A DNA stretch of 46,667 bases from Bacillota bacterium (lineage in GTDB: Bacteria > Bacillota > Clostridia > Peptostreptococcales > Anaerovoracaceae). Positions 8,464-15,890 of the stretch are shown one piece after another. Position numbers and translations under genes: made by a program. The stretch lies in assembly GCA_017432345.1 (NCBI GenBank), contig JAFRJI010000050.1, positions 1 to 46,667 on the forward strand. Direction: 5' to 3'. Below the pieces are notes generated by a model that was not told the origin of the DNA, made no database searches, and worked only from the letters and a program-made list of their open reading frames with translations. Numbering within the stretch: the first letter of the stretch is position 1; the number at the start of each line of letters is the position of its first letter.

Positions 8464-9744
8464 ATGACTGCATCACAAATTATCGCATTAGTAATATTTG
8501 TGGCTGTAATCGGTGTCATTGTATCCGAGAAGCTTCACAGAGCGGCCTGCGCCCTGATCGGCGCCGTGCTCCTGATCCTGATCGGCATACTGGAACCTAA
8601 AGAAGCCCTGGGGTTCATCGACTTCAACACCATCGGCGTTCTCATCGGCATGATGATGTTCGTTGCGGTAGTCAAGAATTCCGGAATATTCGAGTATCTT
8701 GCCGTCAAATCGGCAAGAATTGCCAAAGGGGACCCGTGGAAGATCATGGTCTACTTCATGATCATCACAGCAGTCCTTTCCGCATTCCTGGACAACGTTA
8801 CGACCGTACTGCTGATCGGACCTATGACGTTCAGTATCTGTAAGACATTGGAACTGAATCCGATTCCGTTCCTGATGACCCAGATCATTTCCTCGAACGT
8901 CGGCGGAACCGGCACACTCATCGGCGACCCGCCAAACATCATGATCGGCAGCGCCGCGGACATCCCGTTCGTTTCGTTCATCATTTACGACGGCCCGATC
9001 GTTGTGATCACTATGGTGGCGACGGTCATCGCCTTCAAGTTCATCTACAAGAAGGGACTCTCGGTAACGCCTGAGAAGATGGAACTGATCATGCAGATGG
9101 ATGAAAAAGCCGAGATCCGGGACCAGGTGCTCTTCTACAAGAGCATTATCATGATCTTCCTGGTCGCGCTGGCGTTCATCCTGCATGACACGCTGGAACT
9201 GAAGACAAGCGTCATCGCGCTTTCCTGCGCGGCACTGATGATCCTTATCGGCAAGCAGGATGTGGAAGAGACCGTCCATGACGTCGAATGGCCGACCATC
9301 GTGTTCTTCGCCTTCCTGTTCATCGTGGTAGGCGGACTGGAGAAGGTCGGACTGATTCACATGCTGGCCGTAAGCCTGATGGAAGCGACGGGAACGCACT
9401 ATGTCGTGCTCATGATCGTCCTGCTGTGGGTATCGGCGATCTGCTCCGCCGTTCTGGATAACATCCCGTTCGTAGCGACCCTGATCCCGCTGATCCAGCA
9501 GATGCAGGAAGCAGGACTGGATGTGTGGCCGCTCTGGTGGGCGGTATCCATCGGCGCCTGCTTCGGCGGAAACGGAACGATCATTGGCGCATCCGCCAAC
9601 GTCGTTCTGACCGGTATCGCCAACAGAAGGGGATATCCGATCACCTTTATCGACTTCCTGAAGATCGGCGGACCGATGATGCTGATGTCCATCGTTCTAG
9701 CGACTGTCTATCTGCTGATTCTCTTCGGCCGGTATTGGGCATAA
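8464..9744 (+). CDS. ArsB/NhaD-type ion transporter, copy 1
   Basis: A 426-residue, roughly 11-helix protein of the ion transporter superfamily (SLC13/ArsB/NhaD). The inverted-repeat halves each show the diagnostic Asp-Asn pair: AFLDNVTTVLLIGP (DN 110-111) and SAVLDNIPFVATLIP (DN 332-333). Also visible are SSNVGGTGTLIGDPPNIMIGSA and FGGNGTIIGASANVVLTGIA, the re-entrant loops that bind ion or substrate. Members move sodium/protons, arsenite or di/tricarboxylates; the substrate cannot be settled from sequence alone. GGAGGAG precedes the ATG; an upstream in-frame TTG at 8452 overlaps that site and is unlikely. A near-identical copy follows at 9895. Confidence 0.85.
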   Translation: MTASQIIALVIFVAVIGVIVSEKLHRAACALIGAVLLILIGILEPKEALGFIDFNTIGVLIGMMMFVAVVKNSGIFEYLAVKSARIAKGDPWKIMVYFMIITAVLSAFLDNVTTVLLIGPMTFSICKTLELNPIPFLMTQIISSNVGGTGTLIGDPPNIMIGSAADIPFVSFIIYDGPIVVITMVATVIAFKFIYKKGLSVTPEKMELIMQMDEKAEIRDQVLFYKSIIMIFLVALAFILHDTLELKTSVIALSCAALMILIGKQDVEETVHDVEWPTIVFFAFLFIVVGGLEKVGLIHMLAVSLMEATGTHYVVLMIVLLWVSAICSAVLDNIPFVATLIPLIQQMQEAGLDVWPLWWAVSIGACFGGNGTIIGASANVVLTGIANRRGYPITFIDFLKIGGPMMLMSIVLATVYLLILFGRYWA

Positions 9745-9776
9745 CGCGAGGTCACTATTAAGCAAATAAATACCGT

Positions 9777-9808
9777 AAAAGAGCAAGTTACAGACTTGCT
9801 CTTTTTTT
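9777..9808 (+). terminator. Rho-independent terminator after transporter copy 1
   Basis: GAGCAAGT (9781-9788) and ACTTGCTC (9794-9801) form a perfect 8-bp stem with a 5-nt loop, flanked by AAAA and followed by seven T. This is a textbook intrinsic terminator separating the two paralogues. Confidence 0.92.
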
Positions 9809-9823
9809 ATGGAAGAGTATAAT
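9796..9823 (+). promoter_or_regulatory. Promoter for transporter copy 2, overlapping the terminator
   Basis: TTGCTC (9796-9801), inside the right arm of the terminator, and TATAAT (9818-9823) are 16 bp apart. Copy 2 thus seems to have its own promoter. The inverted repeat ATCTTG/CAAGAT (9842-9847, 9852-9857) in the leader could be an operator or a small hairpin. Confidence 0.45.
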
Positions 9824-9894
9824 TCTGTTGGGGTATATTGTATCTTGTATGCAAGATGCTCTGTCATCACGTAATCATATATGGAGGCATAAAA

Positions 9895-11175
9895 ATGACT
9901 GCACCACAAATTATCGCGTTGGCTATTTTCGTAGCCGTCATCGGAGTCATCGTATCCGAGAAACTGCACAGAGCGGCTTGTGCGTTGATCGGTGCGATGC
10001 TTTTGATTCTGATCGGAATTCTGGAGCCGAAAGAGGCTTTGGGATTCATCGACTTCAACACGATCGGCGTACTGATCGGCATGATGATGTTCGTCGCCGT
10101 CGTAAAGAACTCCGGAATCTTTGAATACCTTGCTGTGAAAGCCGCCCGGATCGCGAAAGGGGACCCTTGGCGGATCATGGTGTACTTCATGATCATCACC
10201 GCCGTTCTATCCGCTTTCCTGGACAACGTCACGACCGTACTGCTGATCGGCCCGATGACATTCAGCATCTGCAAAACCCTCGAACTGAATCCAATCCCGT
10301 TCCTGATGACGCAGATCATCTCATCGAACGTCGGCGGAACGGCGACCCTGATCGGCGACCCTCCGAACATCATGCTCGGCAGCGCGGCGGACATCACGTT
10401 CCTCCAGTTCATTCTGTATGACGGACCGATCGTCGTTATCGTTATGGCTGCGACGATCCTCGGATTCCGCTTCCTCTATCACAAAGGCCTGACGGTCACG
10501 CCGGAAAAGATGGCGCTGATCATGAAGATGGATGAAAAGGAAGAAATCCGGGATCAGGTACTCTTCTACAAGAGCATCGTCATGATCTGCCTTGTAGCGA
10601 CCGCGTTCATCCTGCATGACACATTGGGACTGAGAACCAGCGTCATCGCACTTTCCTGCGCAGCGCTGATGATCCTCATCGGCAAACAGGACGTGGAGGA
10701 GACCGTTCACGATGTCGAATGGCCGACCATCGTATTCTTCGCCTTCCTGTTCATCGTGGTCGGCGGATTGGAGAAGGTCGGTATCATACACATGATGGCA
10801 GAAGCCATGATCAGCGCGACGGGCACGCACTACGTGATCCTGATGCTCGCGATCCTGTGGGTATCGGCACTCTGCTCCGCGGTGCTGGATAACATCCCGT
10901 TCGTAGCAACGCTGATTCCTTTGATCCAGACGATGGCTTCCGAAGGCATCGATGTATGGCCGCTCTGGTGGGCCGTATCCATCGGCGCATGCTTCGGCGG
11001 AAACGGAACGATCATCGGCGCATCGGCCAACGTCGTACTGACTGGTATCGCCAACCGCAAAGGCTATCCGATCACGTTCATCGACTTCCTGAAGATCGGT
11101 GGACCGATGATGCTGATGTCCATCGTATTGGCAAGCTTCTATCTGCTTGTACGATTCGGCGGATATTGGAGCTGA
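9895..11175 (+). CDS. ArsB/NhaD-type ion transporter, copy 2
   Basis: A second 426-residue transporter, colinear with copy 1 and matching it at most positions by eye, including both Asp-Asn motifs, GGTATLIGDPPNIMLGSA and FGGNGTIIGASANVVL. Differences cluster in the loop after the fifth helix (ITFLQFILYDG against IPFVSFIIYDG) and near AEAMISATGTHY. This is a tandem duplication followed by modest divergence. Each copy has its own ribosome site (GGAGG at 9883-9887 here), and a terminator plus a new promoter lies between, so the copies can be regulated separately. They could differ in ion specificity or expression condition. The ATG at 9895 is preferred over the upstream in-frame start at 9838. 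Confidence 0.85.
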   Translation: MTAPQIIALAIFVAVIGVIVSEKLHRAACALIGAMLLILIGILEPKEALGFIDFNTIGVLIGMMMFVAVVKNSGIFEYLAVKAARIAKGDPWRIMVYFMIITAVLSAFLDNVTTVLLIGPMTFSICKTLELNPIPFLMTQIISSNVGGTATLIGDPPNIMLGSAADITFLQFILYDGPIVVIVMAATILGFRFLYHKGLTVTPEKMALIMKMDEKEEIRDQVLFYKSIVMICLVATAFILHDTLGLRTSVIALSCAALMILIGKQDVEETVHDVEWPTIVFFAFLFIVVGGLEKVGIIHMMAEAMISATGTHYVILMLAILWVSALCSAVLDNIPFVATLIPLIQTMASEGIDVWPLWWAVSIGACFGGNGTIIGASANVVLTGIANRKGYPITFIDFLKIGGPMMLMSIVLASFYLLVRFGGYWS

Positions 11176-11225
11176 TGCCGGAAACAGATTGGCATGAAAC
11201 AGACGGACACAAACCGGCGAAAATG

Positions 11226-11234
11226 TGATATAAT
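11226..11234 (+). promoter_or_regulatory. Extended -10 promoter of pta
   Basis: TGATATAAT fits the extended -10 form TGnTATAAT; no convincing -35 is seen 17 bp upstream. The same nonamer recurs before the CDF gene at 14648-14656. The pta ATG is at 11296. Confidence 0.5.
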
Positions 11235-11295
11235 ATTTTGTTGTGGACATAGGAACAACACAACTGATGCTAATAATGAGAAAGGAACGAATACG

Positions 11296-12273
11296 ATGTT
11301 TGAGAATTTGATTGAGATCTTAAAAGAAAACCCAAGAAAAATCGTTTTTACAGAAGGACCGGACGCGAGAATTTTGGAAGCCGCTGACCGCCTGAAGAAG
11401 AGTGGATTCCTGACACCGGTACTGGTCGGTAACGTGGAAGAAGTCAAGGCCGCGGCAGCAGCCGGCAATTTCGATATCGAAGGTCTGGAAATTCTGGATC
11501 CTTTGACATATGATGACATGGACGCTATGGTCGCGAAAATGGTCGAGCTGAGAAAAGGCAAGATGACAGAAGAACAGTGCTCCGATGCTCTGAAGAAGGG
11601 CAACTATTTCGGAACGATGCTGGTCAAGATGGGCGTTGCGGACGCACTGCTGGGCGGTGCCACCTATTCCACAGCGGATACCGTAAGACCGGCACTGCAG
11701 CTGATCAAGACCAAGCCGGGCAACAAGAGTGTATCCTCCGTATTTATCATGGTAAGAGAACATGAAGACGGAAGCGCACCGGAGATCCTGGGCATGGGCG
11801 ACTGCGCCATCAACATCAAGCCGTCACCGGAAGAGATCGCGGAGTGCGCGATTGAATCCGCCAGAACTGCGGCTATCTTCGGCGTAGACCCGAAGGTCGC
11901 GATGCTGTCCTATTCCACCAAAGGCTCCGGCGCCGGCGAAGACGTCGACAAGATGGTCGAAGCCACGAAGCTGGCGAAGGAAGCAGCTCCGGAACTGGAC
12001 ATCGACGGGGAACTGCAGTTTGACGCCGCCGTATCACCGGTTGTAGCGCAGACGAAGTGCAAAGACTCCAAGGTCGCCGGCCAGGCGAACGTATTCATCT
12101 TCCCGGACATCAACGCCGGAAACATCGGATACAAGATCGCGCAGAGACTGGGCGGATTCGATGCGTATGGTCCTGTACTGCAGGGTCTGAACGCGCCGAT
12201 CAACGACCTGTCCAGAGGCTGCAACGCGGATGAAGTCTACACGATGGCGATCATCACAGCGGCGCTGGCATAA
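11296..12273 (+). CDS. pta: Phosphate acetyltransferase
   Basis: A 325-residue short-form phosphotransacetylase, the usual length for Firmicutes. It interconverts acetyl-CoA plus phosphate and acetyl phosphate plus CoA. Visible family features are KIVFTEGPDARILEAA at the start, LGGATYSTADTVRPALQ in the middle, and MLSYSTKGSGAGEDVDK with VFIFPDINAGNIGYKIAQR near the end, all part of the CoA/phosphate site. The GAAAGGA site 9 bp before the ATG fixes the start. No acetate kinase follows; ackA must lie elsewhere. Located after PFOR and the two transporters, it completes the local acetyl-CoA branch. Confidence 0.95.
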   Translation: MFENLIEILKENPRKIVFTEGPDARILEAADRLKKSGFLTPVLVGNVEEVKAAAAAGNFDIEGLEILDPLTYDDMDAMVAKMVELRKGKMTEEQCSDALKKGNYFGTMLVKMGVADALLGGATYSTADTVRPALQLIKTKPGNKSVSSVFIMVREHEDGSAPEILGMGDCAINIKPSPEEIAECAIESARTAAIFGVDPKVAMLSYSTKGSGAGEDVDKMVEATKLAKEAAPELDIDGELQFDAAVSPVVAQTKCKDSKVAGQANVFIFPDINAGNIGYKIAQRLGGFDAYGPVLQGLNAPINDLSRGCNADEVYTMAIITAALA

Positions 12274-12305
12274 GCTCAGTCAGGCAGTAGCATTAATAAA
12301 AGACG

Positions 12306-12340
12306 AAAAAAAGGACTGTTGCGTGAGCAGCAGTCCTTTT
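12306..12340. terminator. Bidirectional terminator between pta and the CoA ligase
   Basis: A 10-bp stem (GGACTGTTGC at 12313-12322, GCAGCAGTCC at 12327-12336, one T-G pair) with a GTGA loop. TTTT follows on the plus strand; seven A at 12306-12312 give a U-run for the leftward gene. It serves both convergent genes. Confidence 0.88.
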
Positions 12341-12352
12341 GTAATGGAATCG

Positions 12353-13990
12353 TTAGTGTTTCTCCACTTCCTTGGCGACGATGCCGTCCGCGTTGTACAT
12401 CTTACGCAGGAGCGGCTTCTCGATCTTGCCGGTCGGGTTACGAGGAACATCCGCGAAGATGATCTTGCGCGGGCGCTTGTACCGCGGCAGCTCCAGGCAA
12501 AATTCTTCGATGGCTTCTTCGTAGGTGTCGCGGCCGTCCTTGAGTTCAATGATGGCTGCGGCGATCTCTCCCAGACGCGGATCCGGCAGCCCGATGACGG
12601 CAACGTCCTTGATGTCGTCGTGCTTGCGCAGGAAGTCTTCGATCTGGACCGGGTATATATTTTCACCGCCGGAGATGATGACGTCCTTCTTACGGTCAAC
12701 AAGATAGATGAATCCGTCTTCGTCTTCCTCGGCCATGTCTCCAGTGTAGAGCCATTCGCCGTCCAGTACTTCCGCGGTCGCTTCCGGATCGTTGTAGTAG
12801 CAGGTCATGACGCCAGGGCCGCGGACGGCCAGCTCGCCAACTTCACCTTGCTTGACATCGTTGTGATCCGGATCGACGATCCGCGTATCCCAGCCGTATC
12901 CGGCCTTACCAATTGCACCGACCTTGTGAATGTTCTCCACGCCGAGGTGGACGCAGCCCGGTCCGATGGATTCGCTGAGACCGTAGTTCGTATCGTATTC
13001 ATGATTCGGGAAATGTTCTTTCCAGCGCTTGATCAAGCTTGGTGGCACCGGCTGCGCGCCGATATGCATCAGCCGCCACTGATCGAGATGGTAATCCCGT
13101 ATATTGACGTCGCCGCTGTCGATGGCGTCCAGGATATCCTGTGCCCATGGAACCAGCAGCCAGACGATGGTGCAGCGCTCTTCCGAAGCGGCCTGCAGAA
13201 TGAATTCCGGCTTGGTGCCTTTGAGAATGACGGCTTTGCTTCCGGAATACAGGCTGCCGAACCAGTGCATCTTCGCGCCGGTATGATAGAGCGGCGGGAT
13301 ACAGAGGAAGACATCGTTCTTTGTCTGGTGATGGTGGTTTTGCTCGCACTTTGCGGAATGGCTCAGGGAGCGGTGCTTGTGCAGAATCGCCTTTGGGAAT
13401 CCGGTCGTGCCGGATGAGAAGTAGATCGCTCCGTCGTCATCGTCGGTCAGATTAATGTCCGGTGCATGGGAAGAACAGTACTCGATGTACTGATCGTAGC
13501 TGTCCGCGAAAGTAGGGCAGTCCTCGCCGACGTACAGCAATGTGGAGATTTGCGGGATCTGGTCGCAGATGCTTTCGATACGGCCGACGAATTCCGCGCC
13601 GAAGACCAGTCCGGTGCAGTCTGCCTTGCGCAGGCAGTACTTGATTTCATCCGCGGTATATCGGAAATTGAGTGGAACGGCCAGTGCTCCGGTCTTCAGG
13701 ATCCCGAAGTAGACCGGCAGCCAGTCCAGACAGTTCATCATGAGAATGGCGATCTTGTCGCCTTTTTTTATGCCGCGCGTCAGCAGCAGGTTCGCGAACC
13801 GGTTCGCCTTGACGTCGAACTCGTGCCAGGTCATTTCCTTCCGGCCGATCTCGTGCGGATTGGATTCGATCAGATCGTATTCTTTCCATGTTCTCCGTGC
13901 GTTCAGTTCGGCTTCCGGATTGATTTCGACCAGGCTGATGTCGAATGGGAATTCCTTGGCGTTGCGCGCAAGTAAGTCAGTGATTGGCAT
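12353..13990 (-). CDS. AMP-forming acyl-/aryl-CoA ligase under T-box control
   Basis: A 545-residue class I adenylate-forming enzyme that activates a carboxylic acid with ATP and CoA. Motifs: phosphate loop SSGTTGFPK (192-200); YGLSESIGPG; the hinge YTGDMAEEDEDGFIYLVDRKKD; GGENIYPVQIE; and the catalytic lysine Lys522 in NPTGKIEK. The acid is not predictable by eye; annotation pipelines would probably say long-chain fatty acid. The start has a strong AGGAGG site just upstream. Expression is controlled by a T-box leader (14010-14326) whose specifier reads UAC, so it should be switched on when tyrosyl-tRNA is uncharged. That points to an aromatic acid, for example 4-hydroxyphenylacetate, as substrate; this is an inference. 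Confidence 0.9.
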   Translation of the reverse strand: MPITDLLARNAKEFPFDISLVEINPEAELNARRTWKEYDLIESNPHEIGRKEMTWHEFDVKANRFANLLLTRGIKKGDKIAILMMNCLDWLPVYFGILKTGALAVPLNFRYTADEIKYCLRKADCTGLVFGAEFVGRIESICDQIPQISTLLYVGEDCPTFADSYDQYIEYCSSHAPDINLTDDDDGAIYFSSGTTGFPKAILHKHRSLSHSAKCEQNHHHQTKNDVFLCIPPLYHTGAKMHWFGSLYSGSKAVILKGTKPEFILQAASEERCTIVWLLVPWAQDILDAIDSGDVNIRDYHLDQWRLMHIGAQPVPPSLIKRWKEHFPNHEYDTNYGLSESIGPGCVHLGVENIHKVGAIGKAGYGWDTRIVDPDHNDVKQGEVGELAVRGPGVMTCYYNDPEATAEVLDGEWLYTGDMAEEDEDGFIYLVDRKKDVIISGGENIYPVQIEDFLRKHDDIKDVAVIGLPDPRLGEIAAAIIELKDGRDTYEEAIEEFCLELPRYKRPRKIIFADVPRNPTGKIEKPLLRKMYNADGIVAKEVEKH

Positions 13991-14009
13991 ATAATTACCT
14001 CCTAGTTAT

Positions 14010-14042
14010 AATAAAAGCCCTCTGTCAGTTCTGACAGAGGGC
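14010..14042 (-). terminator. T-box-controlled terminator hairpin
   Basis: GCCCTCTGTCA and TGACAGAGGGC (14017-14042) form a perfect 11-bp stem with a GAAC loop, followed leftward by TTTTATTAT. It competes with the antiterminator containing the T-box sequence. The AGGAGG of the CoA ligase lies just after it. Confidence 0.93.
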
Positions 14043-14326
14043 GAATGTCTCGCGGTACCACCTCTGGTTCATCGCACCCTCACGGTATGCGACCTCAACA
14101 GGTACGGCAATCCTGAAACACAGTCTTGCTTATACCTTCGTGCTGTGACGGGCACACCCGTTGTAGCCTACTGAGCGCGTCGCGTTATTAATCGATATCG
14201 AACCGCCGTTCGGTACAAAGCTCTCGGAATGTATTCAGCCTGCTTTCGTTTGTTGCCTCGCACCATCCGGCAACTCTCTGGGAAACTACCTGCAGGTCTA
14301 CTTGTTTCCGGTCATCGCATTTAACG
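14010..14326 (-). promoter_or_regulatory. T-box riboswitch leader, tyrosine specifier (UAC)
   Basis: Read leftward, the leader has every T-box element. Stem I: CGGAA (14306-14310) pairs with UUCCG (14225-14229); the specifier loop has AAGUAGA on one side and GAA-UAC-A on the other, with the codon at 14231-14233; above it CCUGC pairs with GCAGG; AGAGAG and GGUGCGA give the apical module. Near the end, GGUGGUACCGCG (about 14051-14062) is the conserved T-box, with UGGU (14057-14060) to pair with an ACCA tRNA end, as expected for tRNA-Tyr. A terminator follows. UAC directly after GAA is the usual specifier position. Confidence 0.92.
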
Positions 14327-14332
14327 TAACAT

Positions 14333-14361
14333 ATTATACACATGCGCCTGTGCTTTTGCAA
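14333..14361 (-). promoter_or_regulatory. Promoter of the T-box transcript
   Basis: Leftward TTGCAA (14356-14361) and TATAAT (14333-14338) have a 17-bp spacer, placing the transcript start near 14326 and giving a leader of about 335 nt before the start codon. Confidence 0.85.
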
Positions 14362-14389
14362 GGTTCAATTTGAACGGATTTTCAGCGCA

Positions 14390-14575
14390 TTATGGCGTTT
14401 CGTGCAGTTTCTTCAGACCGTAGATCATGATGAGCAGGCCGGCAACGATCAGGACGTAGGAACTGTTGCCCTCGTGCCCTGTAAAATAGCCGGTCTTATA
14501 GCAAATACCGGTAATGGCGATGACCATGCCGAAGGCCGACATCATGATGTATAAGAATTTCTTTCCGTAGTTCAT
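14390..14575 (-). CDS. Small two-helix membrane protein
   Basis: A 61-residue product with two predicted membrane helices (about 7-25 and 40-56) joined by a short polar loop (CYKTGYFTGHEGNSSY), ending KKLHETP. I do not recognise the family. The ATG at 14575 has a clear GGAGG site 4-9 bp upstream, so this start is preferred over longer versions of the frame, which would run back through the CDF promoter and gene. It has its own promoter, divergent from the CDF transporter. Its stop lies 29 bp from the -35 of the T-box promoter, so some readthrough into that region is possible. Confidence 0.65.
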   Translation of the reverse strand: MNYGKKFLYIMMSAFGMVIAITGICYKTGYFTGHEGNSSYVLIVAGLLIMIYGLKKLHETP

Positions 14576-14612
14576 TGGATCCTCCGATGTGTCATTGAAA
14601 AGGTTCGCCTTA

Positions 14613-14641
14613 AATGTAACGTATTTCATTTTTTGTGTCAA
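14613..14641 (-). promoter_or_regulatory. Promoter of the small membrane protein
   Basis: Leftward TTGACA (14636-14641), 17-bp spacer, TACATT (14613-14618). Confidence 0.65.
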
Positions 14642-14647
14642 CATCTG

Positions 14648-14656
14648 TGATATAAT
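14648..14656 (+). promoter_or_regulatory. Extended -10 promoter of the CDF gene
   Basis: TGATATAAT, an extended -10 element, 21 bp before the ATG at 14678; its -35 region overlaps the divergent promoter. Confidence 0.5.
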
Positions 14657-14677
14657 ACGAGTTGACGAGGAACGGCC

Positions 14678-15844
14678 ATGAAAGAATTTCTCTGGAAAAA
14701 ATTCGTTAAGGACTACGAAAACTACAAAGACCCGGAAGTCCGGGCCAGATATACGAAACTGACGGGAACACTGGGTATCATCGTGAACAGTGTTCTTTGT
14801 GTTATAAAAATCATCCTCGGGTTCGCCATCAATTCCATCGCGATTGTGGCGGACGGCTTCCACGACTTAGCCGATTCGCTGGCCGCGTGCATCACACTGA
14901 TTGCGTCGCGCATCGCCCGGATGCCGGCGGACAAAAACCATCCGTACGGACACGCCAGGGTGGAGTATCTGGCGAGCCTGCTGGTTTCCGCCATCGTTCT
15001 GATCGTCGGATACCAGCTGCTGCGGACCTCGATCGAAAAGTGCATCCATCCGGAGCCGACGGCGTTTTCCTGGCTTATGGTGGCCTTCATGGTGTTCGCG
15101 ATCCTGCTCAAAGGCTCGCAGGCATTGTTCACCATCGCCACCGGCAAACACATCAACTCGCTGCCGGTCATCGCGGCTGGAACGGATAACCGGAACGATG
15201 TGATCACCAGCATCATCATCGTCATCGGCATGCTGCTGAATAAGTTCGCGGGCCTGGATCTGGACGGCTACCTCGGATGTCTGGTCTCCTTGTTCATTCT
15301 GTTCACCGGGATCAACCTGATCCGGGAGACCATTTCTCCGCTGCTGGGCGAGCCGCCGGACCGCGAGACGGTGGATGAGATGCATGCGATCATCATGGCG
15401 CATCCGGAAGTGATCGGCGTCCACGATCTGGTCATCTACAACTACGGGCCGGGCAGGATCTTTGCTTCCTTCCACGCGGAAGTGGATTCCCGCGGCGACA
15501 TCCTGGAGATCCACAACGTGATCGACCGGATCGAGAACGAGCTGGCGGAAAAGATGAACATCAACGCGGCCTGCCATATGGATCCAATCGTCGTCAACGA
15601 TCCGACGAGGATCCTGATGCAGGATGTGATCGCAAAAGCCATCATGGACATCGATGGCGTCGAGAGCTACCACGATCTGCGGGTCGTCCCGGGCAAGACG
15701 CACACCAACATCATCTTCGATCTGGTATTTACGCCGGGCACGAAGACGACCAAAGACGAGATCTTTTCACGCCTGGAGGAAGCGGTCAAGCGGGAAGGCG
15801 AACACTTCGAAGTAGTCATCAATTACGATCAATCATTCATTTAG
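14678..15844 (+). CDS. Cation diffusion facilitator (CDF) metal exporter
   Basis: A 388-residue inner-membrane antiporter that exports divalent metals (Zn, Fe, Mn or Co) in exchange for protons. Metal-site residues are visible: Asp59 and Asp63 in DGFHDLAD, His88 and His92 in HPYGHARVEYL, and Asp170 and Asp174 in DNRNDVITS. After six helices come two cytoplasmic ferredoxin-like dimerisation segments: GVHDLVIYNYGPGRIFASFHAEVD, and a second around GVESYHDLRVVPGKTHTNIIFDL. Many relatives have one, and this one is longer than the common 290-300 residues. GAGGAA lies before the ATG. The second segment could be a duplicated regulatory metal-sensing module. Confidence 0.92.
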   Translation: MKEFLWKKFVKDYENYKDPEVRARYTKLTGTLGIIVNSVLCVIKIILGFAINSIAIVADGFHDLADSLAACITLIASRIARMPADKNHPYGHARVEYLASLLVSAIVLIVGYQLLRTSIEKCIHPEPTAFSWLMVAFMVFAILLKGSQALFTIATGKHINSLPVIAAGTDNRNDVITSIIIVIGMLLNKFAGLDLDGYLGCLVSLFILFTGINLIRETISPLLGEPPDRETVDEMHAIIMAHPEVIGVHDLVIYNYGPGRIFASFHAEVDSRGDILEIHNVIDRIENELAEKMNINAACHMDPIVVNDPTRILMQDVIAKAIMDIDGVESYHDLRVVPGKTHTNIIFDLVFTPGTKTTKDEIFSRLEEAVKREGEHFEVVINYDQSFI

Positions 15845-15890
15845 CTGGATACATCAAATATCGTCCAAGGAACAGATGAGGTAAATGGCA

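Noticed and set aside
12230-13417. Rightward frame of 395 codons
   Set aside because: Antisense to the CoA ligase, whose motifs and T-box leader prove the leftward gene.
14231-14236. AAU (Asn) or ACA (Thr) as the T-box specifier
   Set aside because: The codon normally follows GAA directly and precedes an A in the loop, which gives UAC; UGGU also fits the tRNA-Tyr acceptor end better than that of tRNA-Asn.
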